Shown here piece by piece: positions 8,641 through 17,714 of a DNA stretch of 64,000 bases. The DNA comes from Tateyamaria pelophila (GTDB taxonomy: Bacteria; Pseudomonadota; Alphaproteobacteria; Rhodobacterales; Rhodobacteraceae). Position 1 is the first letter of the stretch. Every line of letters begins with the position of its first letter. A program made the translations under genes and the position numbers. The stretch covers positions 1-64,000 of the forward strand of contig NZ_JAIMIA010000007.1 in the NCBI RefSeq assembly GCF_019966495.1. The letters run 5' to 3'. Below the pieces are notes generated by a model. It did no database searches and was not told where the DNA came from. It was given only the letters and a program-made list of their open reading frames with translations.

Positions 8641-9644
8641 GGCTTGGCCCGTCTGGCGGCGATCATGGTCCATAGCCGGGGCAGCGCGATGACCCCGATC
8701 AGCAGAAGGCCGATGAATATCGACATGACAATGCCCGGCACATTGAGCAGACCGAGGCCAAAGGTGACCAGCCCCATCACGAAGGCCGCAATGACCACAC
8801 CGGGGATCGACCCGGACCCACCGAGGATGTTGACACCGCCCAGCACAACCATGGTGACGACCTCCAACTCCATCCCCGTCGCGATGCTGGGGCGGGTCGA
8901 GCCAAGCCGTGAGGTCAAACAGATGGCGGCCACGCCGGACATCAAACCGGTCAGCAGGAACAGGATAAACTTGACCCGCTGCACCCGGATGCCGCTGAAC
9001 AGCGCCCCGGTCGGGTTGTTGCCGATGGCATAGACGGCGCGGCCAAAATTGGTTTTGTGCAAGAGCACGCCATAGATCACGGCGATGATCACAAACAGAA
9101 CCATCTCTACCGTGATGACCCAGAAGACATAGCCCTGACCGAACCACGCGAAATCAGCCGGATAGCCGCGATAGGCGCCATCCCCGAGGATGATAAAGCT
9201 GATCCCGCGAAAGAGGCTCATCGTGCCGATGGTCACCACGATCGACGGCAGGCCAAGCACAGTGACGAAGAACGCGTTGAACGCCCCACAGAGCAGGCCC
9301 ACGGTCAGGCCGATGATCACCAACTCGGGCGTGCCTGCGCCGTATTGCGCGGCGAACCCCATCGCCGTGCTCGCCAGCGCGATGATGGACGCCACCGACA
9401 AGTCAATCTCTCCTGCGATGATCAGCAGGGCCATGGCAAAGGCGATCATCGCTTTTTCGGTGAAGTTGAAGGTCGCGTCGCTCAGGTTCCAGGCGTTCAG
9501 GAAATAGGGGGAGGTGAAGCTGTTGACGATAAAAATGGCGACCGCCACGGCCAGCAACAGGGCCTCCCAACTGCGCAGGGTGGCATAGAGCCTGCTATGC
9601 AGGCGGTCGGGAATGTGGCGGGTCTGGCTTGTGGCGTCGGTCAT
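8637..9644 (-). CDS. rhaQ: Rhamnose ABC transporter permease RhaQ
   Basis: A 335-aa inner-membrane permease of the RbsC/AraH family with many hydrophobic helices. The conserved [20 protein letters not shown] lies near residues 65-85 and [20 protein letters not shown] near the C-terminus. ATG 9644 is chosen because it overlaps the rhaP stop and gives a short cytoplasmic N-terminus ([14 protein letters not shown]). It is the second of two paralogous permeases (with rhaP at 9641), together forming the membrane channel of the importer. Confidence 0.9.
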   Translation of the reverse strand: MTDATSQTRHIPDRLHSRLYATLRSWEALLLAVAVAIFIVNSFTSPYFLNAWNLSDATFNFTEKAMIAFAMALLIIAGEIDLSVASIIALASTAMGFAAQYGAGTPELVIIGLTVGLLCGAFNAFFVTVLGLPSIVVTIGTMSLFRGISFIILGDGAYRGYPADFAWFGQGYVFWVITVEMVLFVIIAVIYGVLLHKTNFGRAVYAIGNNPTGALFSGIRVQRVKFILFLLTGLMSGVAAICLTSRLGSTRPSIATGMELEVVTMVVLGGVNILGGSGSIPGVVIAAFVMGLVTFGLGLLNVPGIVMSIFIGLLLIGVIALPRLWTMIAARRAKP

Positions 9645-10624
9645 GTCGAAGCCTCCGCTGATTTGAGGATGATGCGCCCTTTGGCCTTGCCTGCGCGCGC
9701 GTTGAACGCCACGGCGATCAGGATGGCACTGCCCGAAATGGCCAGTTGCCAGAACGGCGAGATGTTGACCACCGGCAGCGCGTTCTTGACGACGCCCAAA
9801 AACAGCGCGCCCAGCACCGCTCCGCCCACGGACCCGATCCCGCCAGCGATTGAGATGCCCCCGATGACGCAAGCCGCGACGACCTCAAGCTCGAACCCGC
9901 CCGCGATGTCCACATAGGCCACCGCGTAGCGCGCTACCCACAAATAGCCGGTGAGCCCCGCAAGTGCCCCCGAGAGTACGAAGGCCAGGAACTGCGTCTT
10001 GCCCACGTCGATGCCGGTGTAGACCGCCGCATGCGGGTTGCCGCCCACGGCAAAAATCGACCGGCCCAGCGATGTGCGCGCCATCATGATACCGAATATG
10101 ATCACGGTCAGAACAGCCACCCAGGACAAGACGGGCAGGCCCAGAACGGCGGCGCGCGGAAACCCGGTGAAGGCGCTGCTCATTTCATGCGCATTGACCC
10201 ATTTGCCGTCGGAAATCAGAAAAATGATGCCGCGAAAGATCGTCATCGTGCCGAGCGTGACAACAATGGGCGGGATGGCCAGTTTCCAGACCAGCAACCC
10301 GTTCACCGCCCCCATGAGCGCGCCGAGCAGGATCGCAATCGCGATGATCACCGGAATGGGAAGGCCCGGCAAAGCAACGTTGATCATCGCAACCACCATG
10401 CCTGTCAGGGCGAGGTTGGCCGCAACCGACAGATCAATGCAGCGTGTCAGGATCACGACCATTTGCCCGAGGGCCAGAATGATCAACGGGGCCGTGTCAT
10501 TGAACACATTGGCGAGGTTCGCAGGCGCGATAAAACCTGAAAACCGGGTGGAGATCAAAAGCAACAGCGCCAGAATGGCAACGCTCAGGATCGTTTCGCG
10601 GACCGGGAGAAATCGGGGCAGCAT
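9641..10624 (-). CDS. rhaP: Rhamnose ABC transporter permease RhaP
   Basis: A 327-aa RbsC-type permease, paralogue of the adjacent RhaQ. It shows LGQMVVILTRCIDLSVAANL, where the family usually has G-E/G-I-D-L-S, and GGISIAGGIGSVGGAVLGAL near the end. Start ATG 10624 lies 3 nt after the rhaT stop; the end overlaps rhaQ by 4 nt. RhaP and RhaQ probably heterodimerise beneath the RhaT ATPase. Confidence 0.9.
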   Translation of the reverse strand: MLPRFLPVRETILSVAILALLLLISTRFSGFIAPANLANVFNDTAPLIILALGQMVVILTRCIDLSVAANLALTGMVVAMINVALPGLPIPVIIAIAILLGALMGAVNGLLVWKLAIPPIVVTLGTMTIFRGIIFLISDGKWVNAHEMSSAFTGFPRAAVLGLPVLSWVAVLTVIIFGIMMARTSLGRSIFAVGGNPHAAVYTGIDVGKTQFLAFVLSGALAGLTGYLWVARYAVAYVDIAGGFELEVVAACVIGGISIAGGIGSVGGAVLGALFLGVVKNALPVVNISPFWQLAISGSAILIAVAFNARAGKAKGRIILKSAEAST

Positions 10625-10627
10625 CGT

Positions 10628-12151
10628 TCAAGCCTCTTCCATCTGCGCAGGTGTGGTTATGCCTGCCGCGTGTCTGACCAATGTTTCAGGCGTCAATGCA
10701 TCGTCCGCCAGTTCGGCCTCGATCCGCCCGTCGCGCATGACGATCACCCGGTCGGACATGCCGATCACCTCGGGGATTTCCGAGCTGACCATGATGACGG
10801 ACAGCCCCTGCGCGGCCAGTTCGGCCATGAAGTCATGCACGGCGGCCTTGGAGCCGATGTCGATCCCCTTGGTAGGTTCATCCAGAATGATGACCTGCGG
10901 CTGGGTTGCGAGCCATTTGGCGATGACGACCTTTTGCTGATTGCCACCGGACAGGTTGCCGACGTCCTGATCCAAGGACGCCGCCCTGAGATCAAGGCGT
11001 TCGGCATAGTCGCGCGCCAGTTTGAATTCCTCTGCCAGTTGCAGAAAACCCGATCTGGACGTCCGCCCCAACGAGGGGAGGGTGATATTCTGGAATATGG
11101 GCAAGCCGATGACAGCGCCCTGTTTGCCACGATCTTCGGGCACATAGACGATCCCGTTGGCCACGGCATCGGCGGGCGAGCGGATGACCTTGATCTGTCC
11201 GTTGATCTTGCACACACCTTTGGAGGGTTTGGTGATGCCAAAAAGCGATTGCATGAATTCCGAACGGCCCGCACCGACAAGCCCGTAAAACCCAAGAATT
11301 TCACCACGCTTGAGGGTAAAGTTGATGTCGGCGAACTCGGTCGGATGTGCGTAGCCCACGACTTGCAACACATCCTCGGCGACATTGGGCTGGCGCTCAG
11401 GAAATATGTGATCGACGGTGCGACCGACCATCATCTTGACCAGCGCGTCCTCGTCGATATCGGCAATCATCCCCGCGCCGACAAAGGCCCCGTCACGAAA
11501 GACGGCATAGCGGTCGGCAATGTGGAAAATTTCGTCGAATTTGTGGCTGATGAACAGGATCGCCTTGCCTTGCGCCTTGAGCGTCTCGACCAACTCGTAA
11601 AGCTCGGCAATCTCCTTGTGGGACAGGGCGGCGGTCGGCTCGTCCATGATGACCACGCGGGCATCGACAGAGAGGGCGCGCGCAATGGCAACAAGGTGTT
11701 TGTTGGCAATTCCAAGGTCACGCAGGCGGGTGCGTGGATCGAAGGGCGCGCCGATACTGTCCAGCAATCTGACAGCGGCGCGGTGCATTTCGGCGGTGTC
11801 GATCAGCCCTAGCCGGGTGCGCGGCGCGTGGCCGATAAAGATGTTTTCAGCGACGGATAATTCATCGAACAACACGGTTTCCTGATGGATGGCCGTAATG
11901 CCTGCAGCGCCAGCGGCGTTCGCGTTGGCAAATTTGATCGGCGCGCCGTCGATCCGGATGGTGCCGCCATCGGGCTGATAGATCCCCGTCAGGATCTTGA
12001 CGGTCGTGGATTTTCCCGCCCCGTTTTCGCCGACAAGGGCCGTGACCTGACCTGCATAAAGGTCCAGCCGGACCTGATCGAGGGCCTTGACGCCGGGAAA
12101 CGTCTTGGTGATCGCGTCCATCGACACGACGGGCGGTGCGCGCTCGGTCAT
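10628..12151 (-). CDS. rhaT: Rhamnose ABC transporter ATP-binding protein RhaT
   Basis: A 507-aa double-domain ATPase of the RbsA/MglA class. The first domain has Walker A GENGAGKST and Walker B VVIMDEPTAALS, with a degenerate signature (RDLGIANKHLVAIARAL in place of LSGGQ). The second domain has a degenerate Walker A (GLVGAGRSE, no Lys), a full signature NLSGGNQQKV and Walker B VIILDEPTKGID. This asymmetry is normal for the family. It is separated from rhaS upstream by 78 nt containing a stem-loop, and lies 3 nt from rhaP downstream. Confidence 0.92.
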   Translation of the reverse strand: MTERAPPVVSMDAITKTFPGVKALDQVRLDLYAGQVTALVGENGAGKSTTVKILTGIYQPDGGTIRIDGAPIKFANANAAGAAGITAIHQETVLFDELSVAENIFIGHAPRTRLGLIDTAEMHRAAVRLLDSIGAPFDPRTRLRDLGIANKHLVAIARALSVDARVVIMDEPTAALSHKEIAELYELVETLKAQGKAILFISHKFDEIFHIADRYAVFRDGAFVGAGMIADIDEDALVKMMVGRTVDHIFPERQPNVAEDVLQVVGYAHPTEFADINFTLKRGEILGFYGLVGAGRSEFMQSLFGITKPSKGVCKINGQIKVIRSPADAVANGIVYVPEDRGKQGAVIGLPIFQNITLPSLGRTSRSGFLQLAEEFKLARDYAERLDLRAASLDQDVGNLSGGNQQKVVIAKWLATQPQVIILDEPTKGIDIGSKAAVHDFMAELAAQGLSVIMVSSEIPEVIGMSDRVIVMRDGRIEAELADDALTPETLVRHAAGITTPAQMEEA

Positions 12152-12189
12152 ATCCGCTCTCTCTTCGGGCTCAGGGGAGGGTAGTGTTA

Positions 12190-12217
12190 GGCCCGACGCG
12201 TTCGGATGCGCCGGGCC
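12190..12217 (-). terminator. Intercistronic stem-loop between rhaS and rhaT
   Basis: GGCCCGACGCG (12190-12200) faces TGCGCCGGGCC (12207-12217) across a 6-nt loop: eleven positions, one A/C mismatch and one wobble. It sits directly after the rhaS stop, on the transcript leading to rhaT, and has no T-run on the transcribed strand. It therefore more likely stabilises the rhaS end of the message or partly attenuates than terminates fully. Confidence 0.6.
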
Positions 12218-12229
12218 AAGTGGGGGAGA

Positions 12230-13222
12230 TCAGAAGATCGACTTGAACGCGTCGATGTTGCTGGCGTCATAGATGAACGGATCGGCCATTGCGCCTTCGG
12301 AGTTTTCGTCCAGCGTCAGCGATCCCATGCGCCCCATCGGGATCGTCGCGCCCGCTTCGGTAGAGGCACCGTTCTTGGCGATCTCGTAGGCCAGCATCGT
12401 CGCGGAATAGCCCAGATCGATCGGGTTCCAGATCGCAAAGGACTGCGACGCACCGGATTCGATGGCACCTGCCATTTCTGATGGCAGACCCAGACCGGTC
12501 ACATTGACCTGGCCCACTTTGCCCGCATCCACCACGGCCTGAGCCGCTGCCACGATCCCAACGGAAGTAGGCGCGATGATTGCATCCAGATCGGGGAAGG
12601 ACTGCATCAGGCCCGTTGCCTCGCGATAGGATTTGTCGGCCAGATCATCTCCATAGACGGTGCTGACGACGTTGATGCCGGGGTAGTTGCCCATCACCTT
12701 GTTCATCTCTTCGATCCAGACGTTCTGGTTCGTCGAGGTCGTCGTAGCCGACAGCACAGCAACATCGCCGCCATCGGGCAGATGATCGGCGGCCAGCTTG
12801 ATGATCATGTTGCCGATCAACGGGTTCGACGACGGGTTCAGGTGCATCTGGCGGCCTTCGGGGGCCACGCCGCTGTCCCAGCTGATCACGGTGATCCCAC
12901 GCTGCATCGCCTTCTTCAAAGCGGGCACAAGTGCGTCCGTGTCGTTGGCCGAAATGGCGATGGCATCCACATTCTGTGCGATCAGCGCGTTGATGACCTC
13001 AATCTGGCCTTCTGCAGTCGTGTCCGTCGGGCCGGTATAGATGATCTCGACATCGCCCAGTTCTGCGGCGGCTTCCTCGGCACCTTTTGCGGCGGCCTCG
13101 AAAAAGCCGATGCCAAGGGCTTTGACGACCAGCGCGATGCGCATGTCCTCGGCCAGCGCAGGCGACGCGGCCATCATGGCCACAGCGGCTGCCGATGCCA
13201 TTATCTTCTTGATTACACTCAT
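12230..13222 (-). CDS. rhaS: Rhamnose ABC transporter substrate-binding protein RhaS
   Basis: A 330-aa periplasmic sugar-binding protein of the Peripla_BP_4 (RbsB-like) family. It starts MSVIKKIMASAAAVAMMAAS with cleavage near PALAEDM. The mature opening is MRIALVVKALGIGFFEAAAKGAEEAAAELG. VDAIAISANDTDALVPALKKAM and the interlobe segment VISWDSGVAPEGR are typical of this family. A strong GGGAGG ribosome binding site lies about 6 nt before the ATG. First structural gene after rhaR, separated by 38 nt. Confidence 0.92.
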   Translation of the reverse strand: MSVIKKIMASAAAVAMMAASPALAEDMRIALVVKALGIGFFEAAAKGAEEAAAELGDVEIIYTGPTDTTAEGQIEVINALIAQNVDAIAISANDTDALVPALKKAMQRGITVISWDSGVAPEGRQMHLNPSSNPLIGNMIIKLAADHLPDGGDVAVLSATTTSTNQNVWIEEMNKVMGNYPGINVVSTVYGDDLADKSYREATGLMQSFPDLDAIIAPTSVGIVAAAQAVVDAGKVGQVNVTGLGLPSEMAGAIESGASQSFAIWNPIDLGYSATMLAYEIAKNGASTEAGATIPMGRMGSLTLDENSEGAMADPFIYDASNIDAFKSIF

Positions 13223-13260
13223 GGTTTCCTCCCTTGGAGTGGTTGCAGTTTCGAGGCGGG

Positions 13261-14064
13261 TTATGACACCGCTCCCGTTTTTTGCGTCGCGCCCGTGGGC
13301 ACGACGATCAGGTTCACATCCGCCGCATCCAGCATCGCGGCCGAACGGTCATCGATGCCGTCATCGGTGATGATGGTGTCGATGCGGTTGAGTGGACACA
13401 GGATCAGGCTGGAGCGATTGGCGAATTTGGTGCTGTCGACCAGCACCACCAGTTCCTCGGCCTGTCCGATCAATTTTTGCTCTGCCTGGATCAGCAGCGG
13501 GTCTTGCTCCATCAGGCCCAGCGGACCGATGCCCTGTGCCCCCATGAACATCCGTTTGGCATAAAAATTGCGCGTCACATCATTGTCGAAGGGCGACAGG
13601 ATGATGTTCTGTTCGCGGTAGATCACACCGCCGGACAACAGCACCGTGTTACGCGTGTTCTTGAGCAGATGTTCGGCGATCGGGAAAGAGTTGGTGAACA
13701 CCTGCATCTGACGCGAGGCCAGCGGGTGCACCATCTGAAAGGTCGTCGTCCCACCATTGATGATAATCGGCTCGCCGTCGCTGCACAGATCAACAGCGGC
13801 GGCCGCGATGGCCTGCTTTTCGACGATGTTGATGGTTTCGTTGTACGAAAAAGGCCGCCCCGCCAAGCCGACAAAAGGTGTCGTCGTCAGTGCTTCGGCC
13901 CCGCCACGCACCCGGCGCAATTTGCGGGTCTCATCCAGCGTATTGATGTCGCGCCGCACCGTCGCCTCCGATGCGCCGGTCAGTGCGCACAGATCCGCAA
14001 CAGTCACGACAGACCGGTCCTGAACCGAGGATAGGATCACCCTGTGTCTGTCATTCTCGTGCAT
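13261..14064 (-). CDS. rhaR: DeoR-family regulator of rhamnose genes RhaR
   Basis: A 267-aa DeoR-family regulator. The N-terminal winged helix-turn-helix covers about residues 1-60 (ILSSVQDRSVVTVADLCALTGASEATVRRDINTL), followed by the DeoRC sugar-phosphate sensor domain with SDGEPIIINGGTTTFQM and the terminal IDTIITDDGIDD. The preferred start is ATG 14064, with CAGGAG 7 nt upstream; an in-frame TTG at 14091 has no such site. It is first in the leftward operon, so it is probably autoregulated through the paired 26-bp sites upstream. The effector is not determinable here; for the family it is usually a phosphorylated intermediate. Confidence 0.88.
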   Translation of the reverse strand: MHENDRHRVILSSVQDRSVVTVADLCALTGASEATVRRDINTLDETRKLRRVRGGAEALTTTPFVGLAGRPFSYNETINIVEKQAIAAAAVDLCSDGEPIIINGGTTTFQMVHPLASRQMQVFTNSFPIAEHLLKNTRNTVLLSGGVIYREQNIILSPFDNDVTRNFYAKRMFMGAQGIGPLGLMEQDPLLIQAEQKLIGQAEELVVLVDSTKFANRSSLILCPLNRIDTIITDDGIDDRSAAMLDAADVNLIVVPTGATQKTGAVS

Positions 14065-14111
14065 TGCGGTCTCCTGATTTCGTTCGTTCAAACTGAGGCG
14101 AGTCGCTGCGA

Positions 14112-14137
14112 CAAGTCAATCATTAAATGTCATAAAC
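14112..14137 (+). promoter_or_regulatory. Putative RhaR operator, left copy
   Basis: A 26-bp site reading CAAGTCAATCA, then 7 variable bases, then TCATAAAC on the plus strand. The same element with identical spacing occurs in inverted orientation at 14163-14188; all 19 non-spacer bases match. It lies 48 nt upstream of the rhaR start. The copy facing each divergent gene points to DeoR-type repression of both arms. Confidence 0.7.
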
Positions 14138-14162
14138 AATCATTCTGCATTGCAGCATGACG

Positions 14163-14188
14163 GTTTATGATTGAATGTGATTGACTTG
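14163..14188 (-). promoter_or_regulatory. Putative RhaR operator, right copy
   Basis: The reverse strand reads CAAGTCAATCA-N7-TCATAAAC, mirroring the copy at 14112-14137 about a centre at 14150. That centre is itself the palindrome CTGCATTGCAG (14145-14155). The site ends 67 nt before the rhaD start. Two copies looped together by one regulator would shut both divergent promoters. Confidence 0.7.
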
Positions 14189-14255
14189 GGGGTGCGACAG
14201 GGGCAGCGTGACCGCATCCGATAAACACCAGATCCCGCCGTTGATGGAGACGACC

Positions 14256-16358
14256 ATGCCCGATGCGAACACAAGACAACGCCTTGAAAATAAATGGGAT
14301 ACAGCCCGCGCAGAGGGGATGAGCGAGCCGGAGAAACTGCTCTATCGCTCCAATCTTCTGGGGTCGGACAAGCGAATCACGAATTATGGCGGGGGCAACA
14401 CGTCTGCAAAGGTCATGGAGGAAGACCCCCTGACAGGTGACACGGTCGAAGTGCTGTGGGTAAAAGGATCGGGGGGCGATGTCGGATCGATCAAGATGGA
14501 CGGATTTTCGACGCTGTACATGGACAAGCTGAACGCGCTGCGCGGCATCTATCGCGGGGTCGACTACGAAGACGAGATGGTCGGGTTGTTGCCGCATTGC
14601 ACGTTCAACCTCAATCCACGGGCGGCGTCGATCGATACGCCCTTGCACGCCTATGTGCCGCGCAAACACGTCGATCACATGCACCCCGACGCCATTATCG
14701 CGATTGCGGCGGCCAAGGACAGTAAAGCGCTGACGGCGCAGATATTCGGCGACAGCATCGGCTGGCTGCCGTGGAAAAAACCGGGCTATGAACTGGGTCT
14801 TTGGCTGTCGGATTTCTGTGAGAAAAACCCTGGCGCCAAAGGCGTGGTTTTGGAAAGCCACGGCCTGTTCACATGGGCCGACGATGCGCGCGAGTGTTAT
14901 GATTTGACGCTGGAGATCATCCAGACGGCAACGGACTGGTTTGCCGAGCAGACGACGGGGCATGAGGCCTTTGGCGGCGCTGTACACGCAAGCCTGACAC
15001 CAGTGGATCGTCGCGACGTCGCTGCGCGGTTGATGCCTGCCATTCGCGGCATGGTGTCGGGTCGGCAGCACATGGTTGGACATTTCACCGACAGCGATAC
15101 GGTGCTGGACTTTGTGAACGCCAAGGACATGACGCGTCTGGCGGCGCTGGGCACATCGTGCCCTGACCACTTCCTGCGCACCAAGATCTGCCCGCTGGTC
15201 GTGGATTTCGACCCGGCCAACCCGGATATCGATGCGACCCTGAGCGGACTTTCTGCCGCCGTTGACGCCTACCGCGAAGGCTACATCGCCTATTACGATC
15301 GCTGCAAACGGGATGACAGCCCCGCGATCCGCGACCCGAATGCGGTGGTCTACCTGATCCCCGGCGTCGGTATGATCACCTTCGCCAAGGACAAGGCCAC
15401 CGCGCGCATCTCGGGCGAATTCTATGTCAATGCGATCAACGTGATGCGCGGCGCCGACGCCGTATCGGAATACCAGGGCCTGCCCGAGCAGGAGGCGTTC
15501 GACATTGAATACTGGTTGCTGGAAGAGGCCAAGCTGCAACGCATGCCGAAGCCCAAGGCGCTGGCCGGGCGCGTGGCGCTCGTCACAGGCGGGGCAGGCG
15601 GCATCGGCTCGGCCACCGCCGCGCGATATCTGCGCGAAGGGGCCTGTGTGATGCTGGCGGATATTGACGAGGCCGCCTTGGCCGAAACGGTCGCTTCCCT
15701 CGCCGAACAGTTCTCCCCGGACGTCGTGCGTGCGGTTGCCATGAACGTCACTGATGAGACCGCGGTGGCCGCAGCCTATGCGGAGATTGCGGCGGAATTT
15801 GGCGGCGTCGATATTCTGGTGTCAAATGCGGGCATCGCCAGTTCCGCGCCGGTGACGGAAACCAGCCTCGAGCTTTGGAATACCAACATGTCGATCTTGT
15901 CGACGGGCTATTTTCTCGTCAGCCGCGAGGCGTTTCGCGTGATGCAGGTCCAGAAAATGGGTGGTGCGGTTGTGTTTGTCGCCTCGAAGAACGGTCTTGC
16001 GGCCTCGCCCAACGCGTCGGCCTATTGCACGGCCAAAGCGTCCGAAATTCATCTGGCCCGTTGTCTGGCGCTGGAAGGCGCGCCCGAAGGCATCCGCGTC
16101 AATGTAGTGAACCCCGATGCGGTTCTGAAGGGGTCAAAAATCTGGTCCGGCGACTGGCTGAAGGAACGCGCCTCGACTTACGGCAAGGACAAGGCGGGGC
16201 TGGAAGAACATTATCGCGAACGCTCCTTGCTCAAGCGATCCGTTTTGCCCGAAGACATCGCCGAGGCGGCCTATTTCCTCGCCTCCGACCTGTCGGCCAA
16301 ATCGACCGGAAACATCATCAATGTGGACGCGGGCAACGTTCAGGCGTTCACGCGCTAA
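14256..16358 (+). CDS. rhaD: Bifunctional rhamnulose-1-phosphate aldolase/short-chain dehydrogenase RhaD
   Basis: A 700-aa fusion protein. Residues 1 to about 430 form a class II aldolase/adducin-like domain that would split rhamnulose-1-P into DHAP and L-lactaldehyde. About 435-700 is an SDR domain with TGGAGGIGSATAARY and the catalytic YCTAKASEIHL, presumed to oxidise the lactaldehyde. The two-domain layout is known for RhaD of rhizobia and relatives. ATG 14256 is chosen because GGAGA lies 5 nt upstream; ATG 14244 is a weaker alternative. First gene of the rightward arm, 13 nt before rhaI. Confidence 0.9.
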   Translation: MPDANTRQRLENKWDTARAEGMSEPEKLLYRSNLLGSDKRITNYGGGNTSAKVMEEDPLTGDTVEVLWVKGSGGDVGSIKMDGFSTLYMDKLNALRGIYRGVDYEDEMVGLLPHCTFNLNPRAASIDTPLHAYVPRKHVDHMHPDAIIAIAAAKDSKALTAQIFGDSIGWLPWKKPGYELGLWLSDFCEKNPGAKGVVLESHGLFTWADDARECYDLTLEIIQTATDWFAEQTTGHEAFGGAVHASLTPVDRRDVAARLMPAIRGMVSGRQHMVGHFTDSDTVLDFVNAKDMTRLAALGTSCPDHFLRTKICPLVVDFDPANPDIDATLSGLSAAVDAYREGYIAYYDRCKRDDSPAIRDPNAVVYLIPGVGMITFAKDKATARISGEFYVNAINVMRGADAVSEYQGLPEQEAFDIEYWLLEEAKLQRMPKPKALAGRVALVTGGAGGIGSATAARYLREGACVMLADIDEAALAETVASLAEQFSPDVVRAVAMNVTDETAVAAAYAEIAAEFGGVDILVSNAGIASSAPVTETSLELWNTNMSILSTGYFLVSREAFRVMQVQKMGGAVVFVASKNGLAASPNASAYCTAKASEIHLARCLALEGAPEGIRVNVVNPDAVLKGSKIWSGDWLKERASTYGKDKAGLEEHYRERSLLKRSVLPEDIAEAAYFLASDLSAKSTGNIINVDAGNVQAFTR

Positions 16359-16371
16359 GGGAGGCAGATCC

Positions 16372-17646
16372 ATGATCGATACGGACATCATCGCACAAGA
16401 CAACGACCGGGCCGCAGCCCGGTTGAAGGCGGATTACGACGCGCTGGGCGCCCATTTGGACCGGCGCGGGATCGACATCGCGCGGATCAAGTCCAAAGTG
16501 GCCAGTTACGGTGTTGCGATCCCCAGTTGGGGTGTGGGGACGGGTGGTACACGTTTCGCCGGCTTTCCGGGCCCCGGCGAGCCGCAGGGCATTTTCGACA
16601 AGCTGGATGATTGCGGAGTGATCCAGCAATTGACGCGGGCGACGCCCTCGGTGTCGCTGCATATCCCTTGGGACAAGGCACCCGCCAGCGATCTGAATGC
16701 CAAGGCAGAGGCGGTTGGATTGAGCTTTGATGCGATGAACTCCAACACCTTTCAGGATCAGCCGGATCAACCTCACAGCTATAAATTCGGGTCACTGTCC
16801 AATACTGATGCCGCCACCCGTCAGCAGGCCGTGGACCACAATATCGAATGTATCGAGTTGGGGCGGCAAATCGGATCGAAAGCGCTGACGATCTGGGTGG
16901 GCGATGGGTCAAACTTTCCGGGTCAGGCGAATTTCACCAAGCAATTCGAGCGCTATCTGGATGCCGCCGCAAAGGTCTATGCGGCCTTGCCCGATGACTG
17001 GACGCTTTTGACCGAACACAAGATGTACGAGCCTGCGTTCTATTCCACTGTCGTGCAGGATTGGGGCACCAACCTGTTGATCGCCCAGCAAATGGGAGAG
17101 AAGGCCAAATGCCTCGTGGATCTGGGCCACCACGCCCCCAACGTGAATATCGAAATGATCGTCGCGCGGCTGAGGCAGTTCGGCAAACTTGGGGGCTTTC
17201 ATTTCAACGACAGCAAATATGGCGACGATGATCTGGATACGGGCAGCATCGATCCTTACCGCCTGTTTCTCGTTTTCAACGAGCTGGTCGAGGCCGAGGC
17301 CGACCCGTCCTTCAACCCGATGCACATGCTGGATCAAAGCCACAATGTGACTGATCCGATCGAAAGCCTGATGGCCTCCGCGATGGAGGTGCAGCGCGCC
17401 TATGCCCAGGCGCTGTTGGTGGATCGGGATGCGCTGTCGGGATATCAGGACGACAATGACGCGCTGATGGCGACAACGACCCTGAAACACGGATTTCGCA
17501 CCGATGTGGAGCCGATCCTGGCCGCTGCCCGGGTGGACTCCGGTGGTGCCATTGACCCGATCGCCGCCTACCGCGCATCCGGCTATCGCAAAAGCGTTGC
17601 CCAGGCGCGCCCGGAAGTGTCGGGGGCCGGCGGCGGGATCGTTTGA
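16372..17646 (+). CDS. rhaI: L-rhamnose isomerase RhaI (rhizobial type)
   Basis: A 424-aa isomerase of the xylose isomerase-like TIM-barrel group (RhaI of rhizobia, unlike E. coli RhaA). The central metal-binding region is seen at LTEHKMYEPAFYSTVVQDWG, CLVDLGHHAPNVNIE and GGFHFNDSKYGDDDLDTGS, supplying the expected Glu, Asp and His ligands. ATG 16372 follows GGGAGGCAGATCC and lies 13 nt after the rhaD stop. It converts rhamnose to rhamnulose ahead of RhaK. It is convergent with cysK. Confidence 0.9.
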   Translation: MIDTDIIAQDNDRAAARLKADYDALGAHLDRRGIDIARIKSKVASYGVAIPSWGVGTGGTRFAGFPGPGEPQGIFDKLDDCGVIQQLTRATPSVSLHIPWDKAPASDLNAKAEAVGLSFDAMNSNTFQDQPDQPHSYKFGSLSNTDAATRQQAVDHNIECIELGRQIGSKALTIWVGDGSNFPGQANFTKQFERYLDAAAKVYAALPDDWTLLTEHKMYEPAFYSTVVQDWGTNLLIAQQMGEKAKCLVDLGHHAPNVNIEMIVARLRQFGKLGGFHFNDSKYGDDDLDTGSIDPYRLFLVFNELVEAEADPSFNPMHMLDQSHNVTDPIESLMASAMEVQRAYAQALLVDRDALSGYQDDNDALMATTTLKHGFRTDVEPILAAARVDSGGAIDPIAAYRASGYRKSVAQARPEVSGAGGGIV

Positions 17647-17714
17647 CCCGTCAAGGTGGGAGCGGCTGTATACGCCGCCGTACGGCACAAGGCTGTTACG
17701 CCGCGCGTATCGGT

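Noticed and set aside
14130-15539. Minus-strand open frame of about 470 codons opposite rhaD
   Set aside because: It reads through the proposed rhaR/rhaD operators and is antisense to an obvious aldolase-dehydrogenase; no motif of its own.
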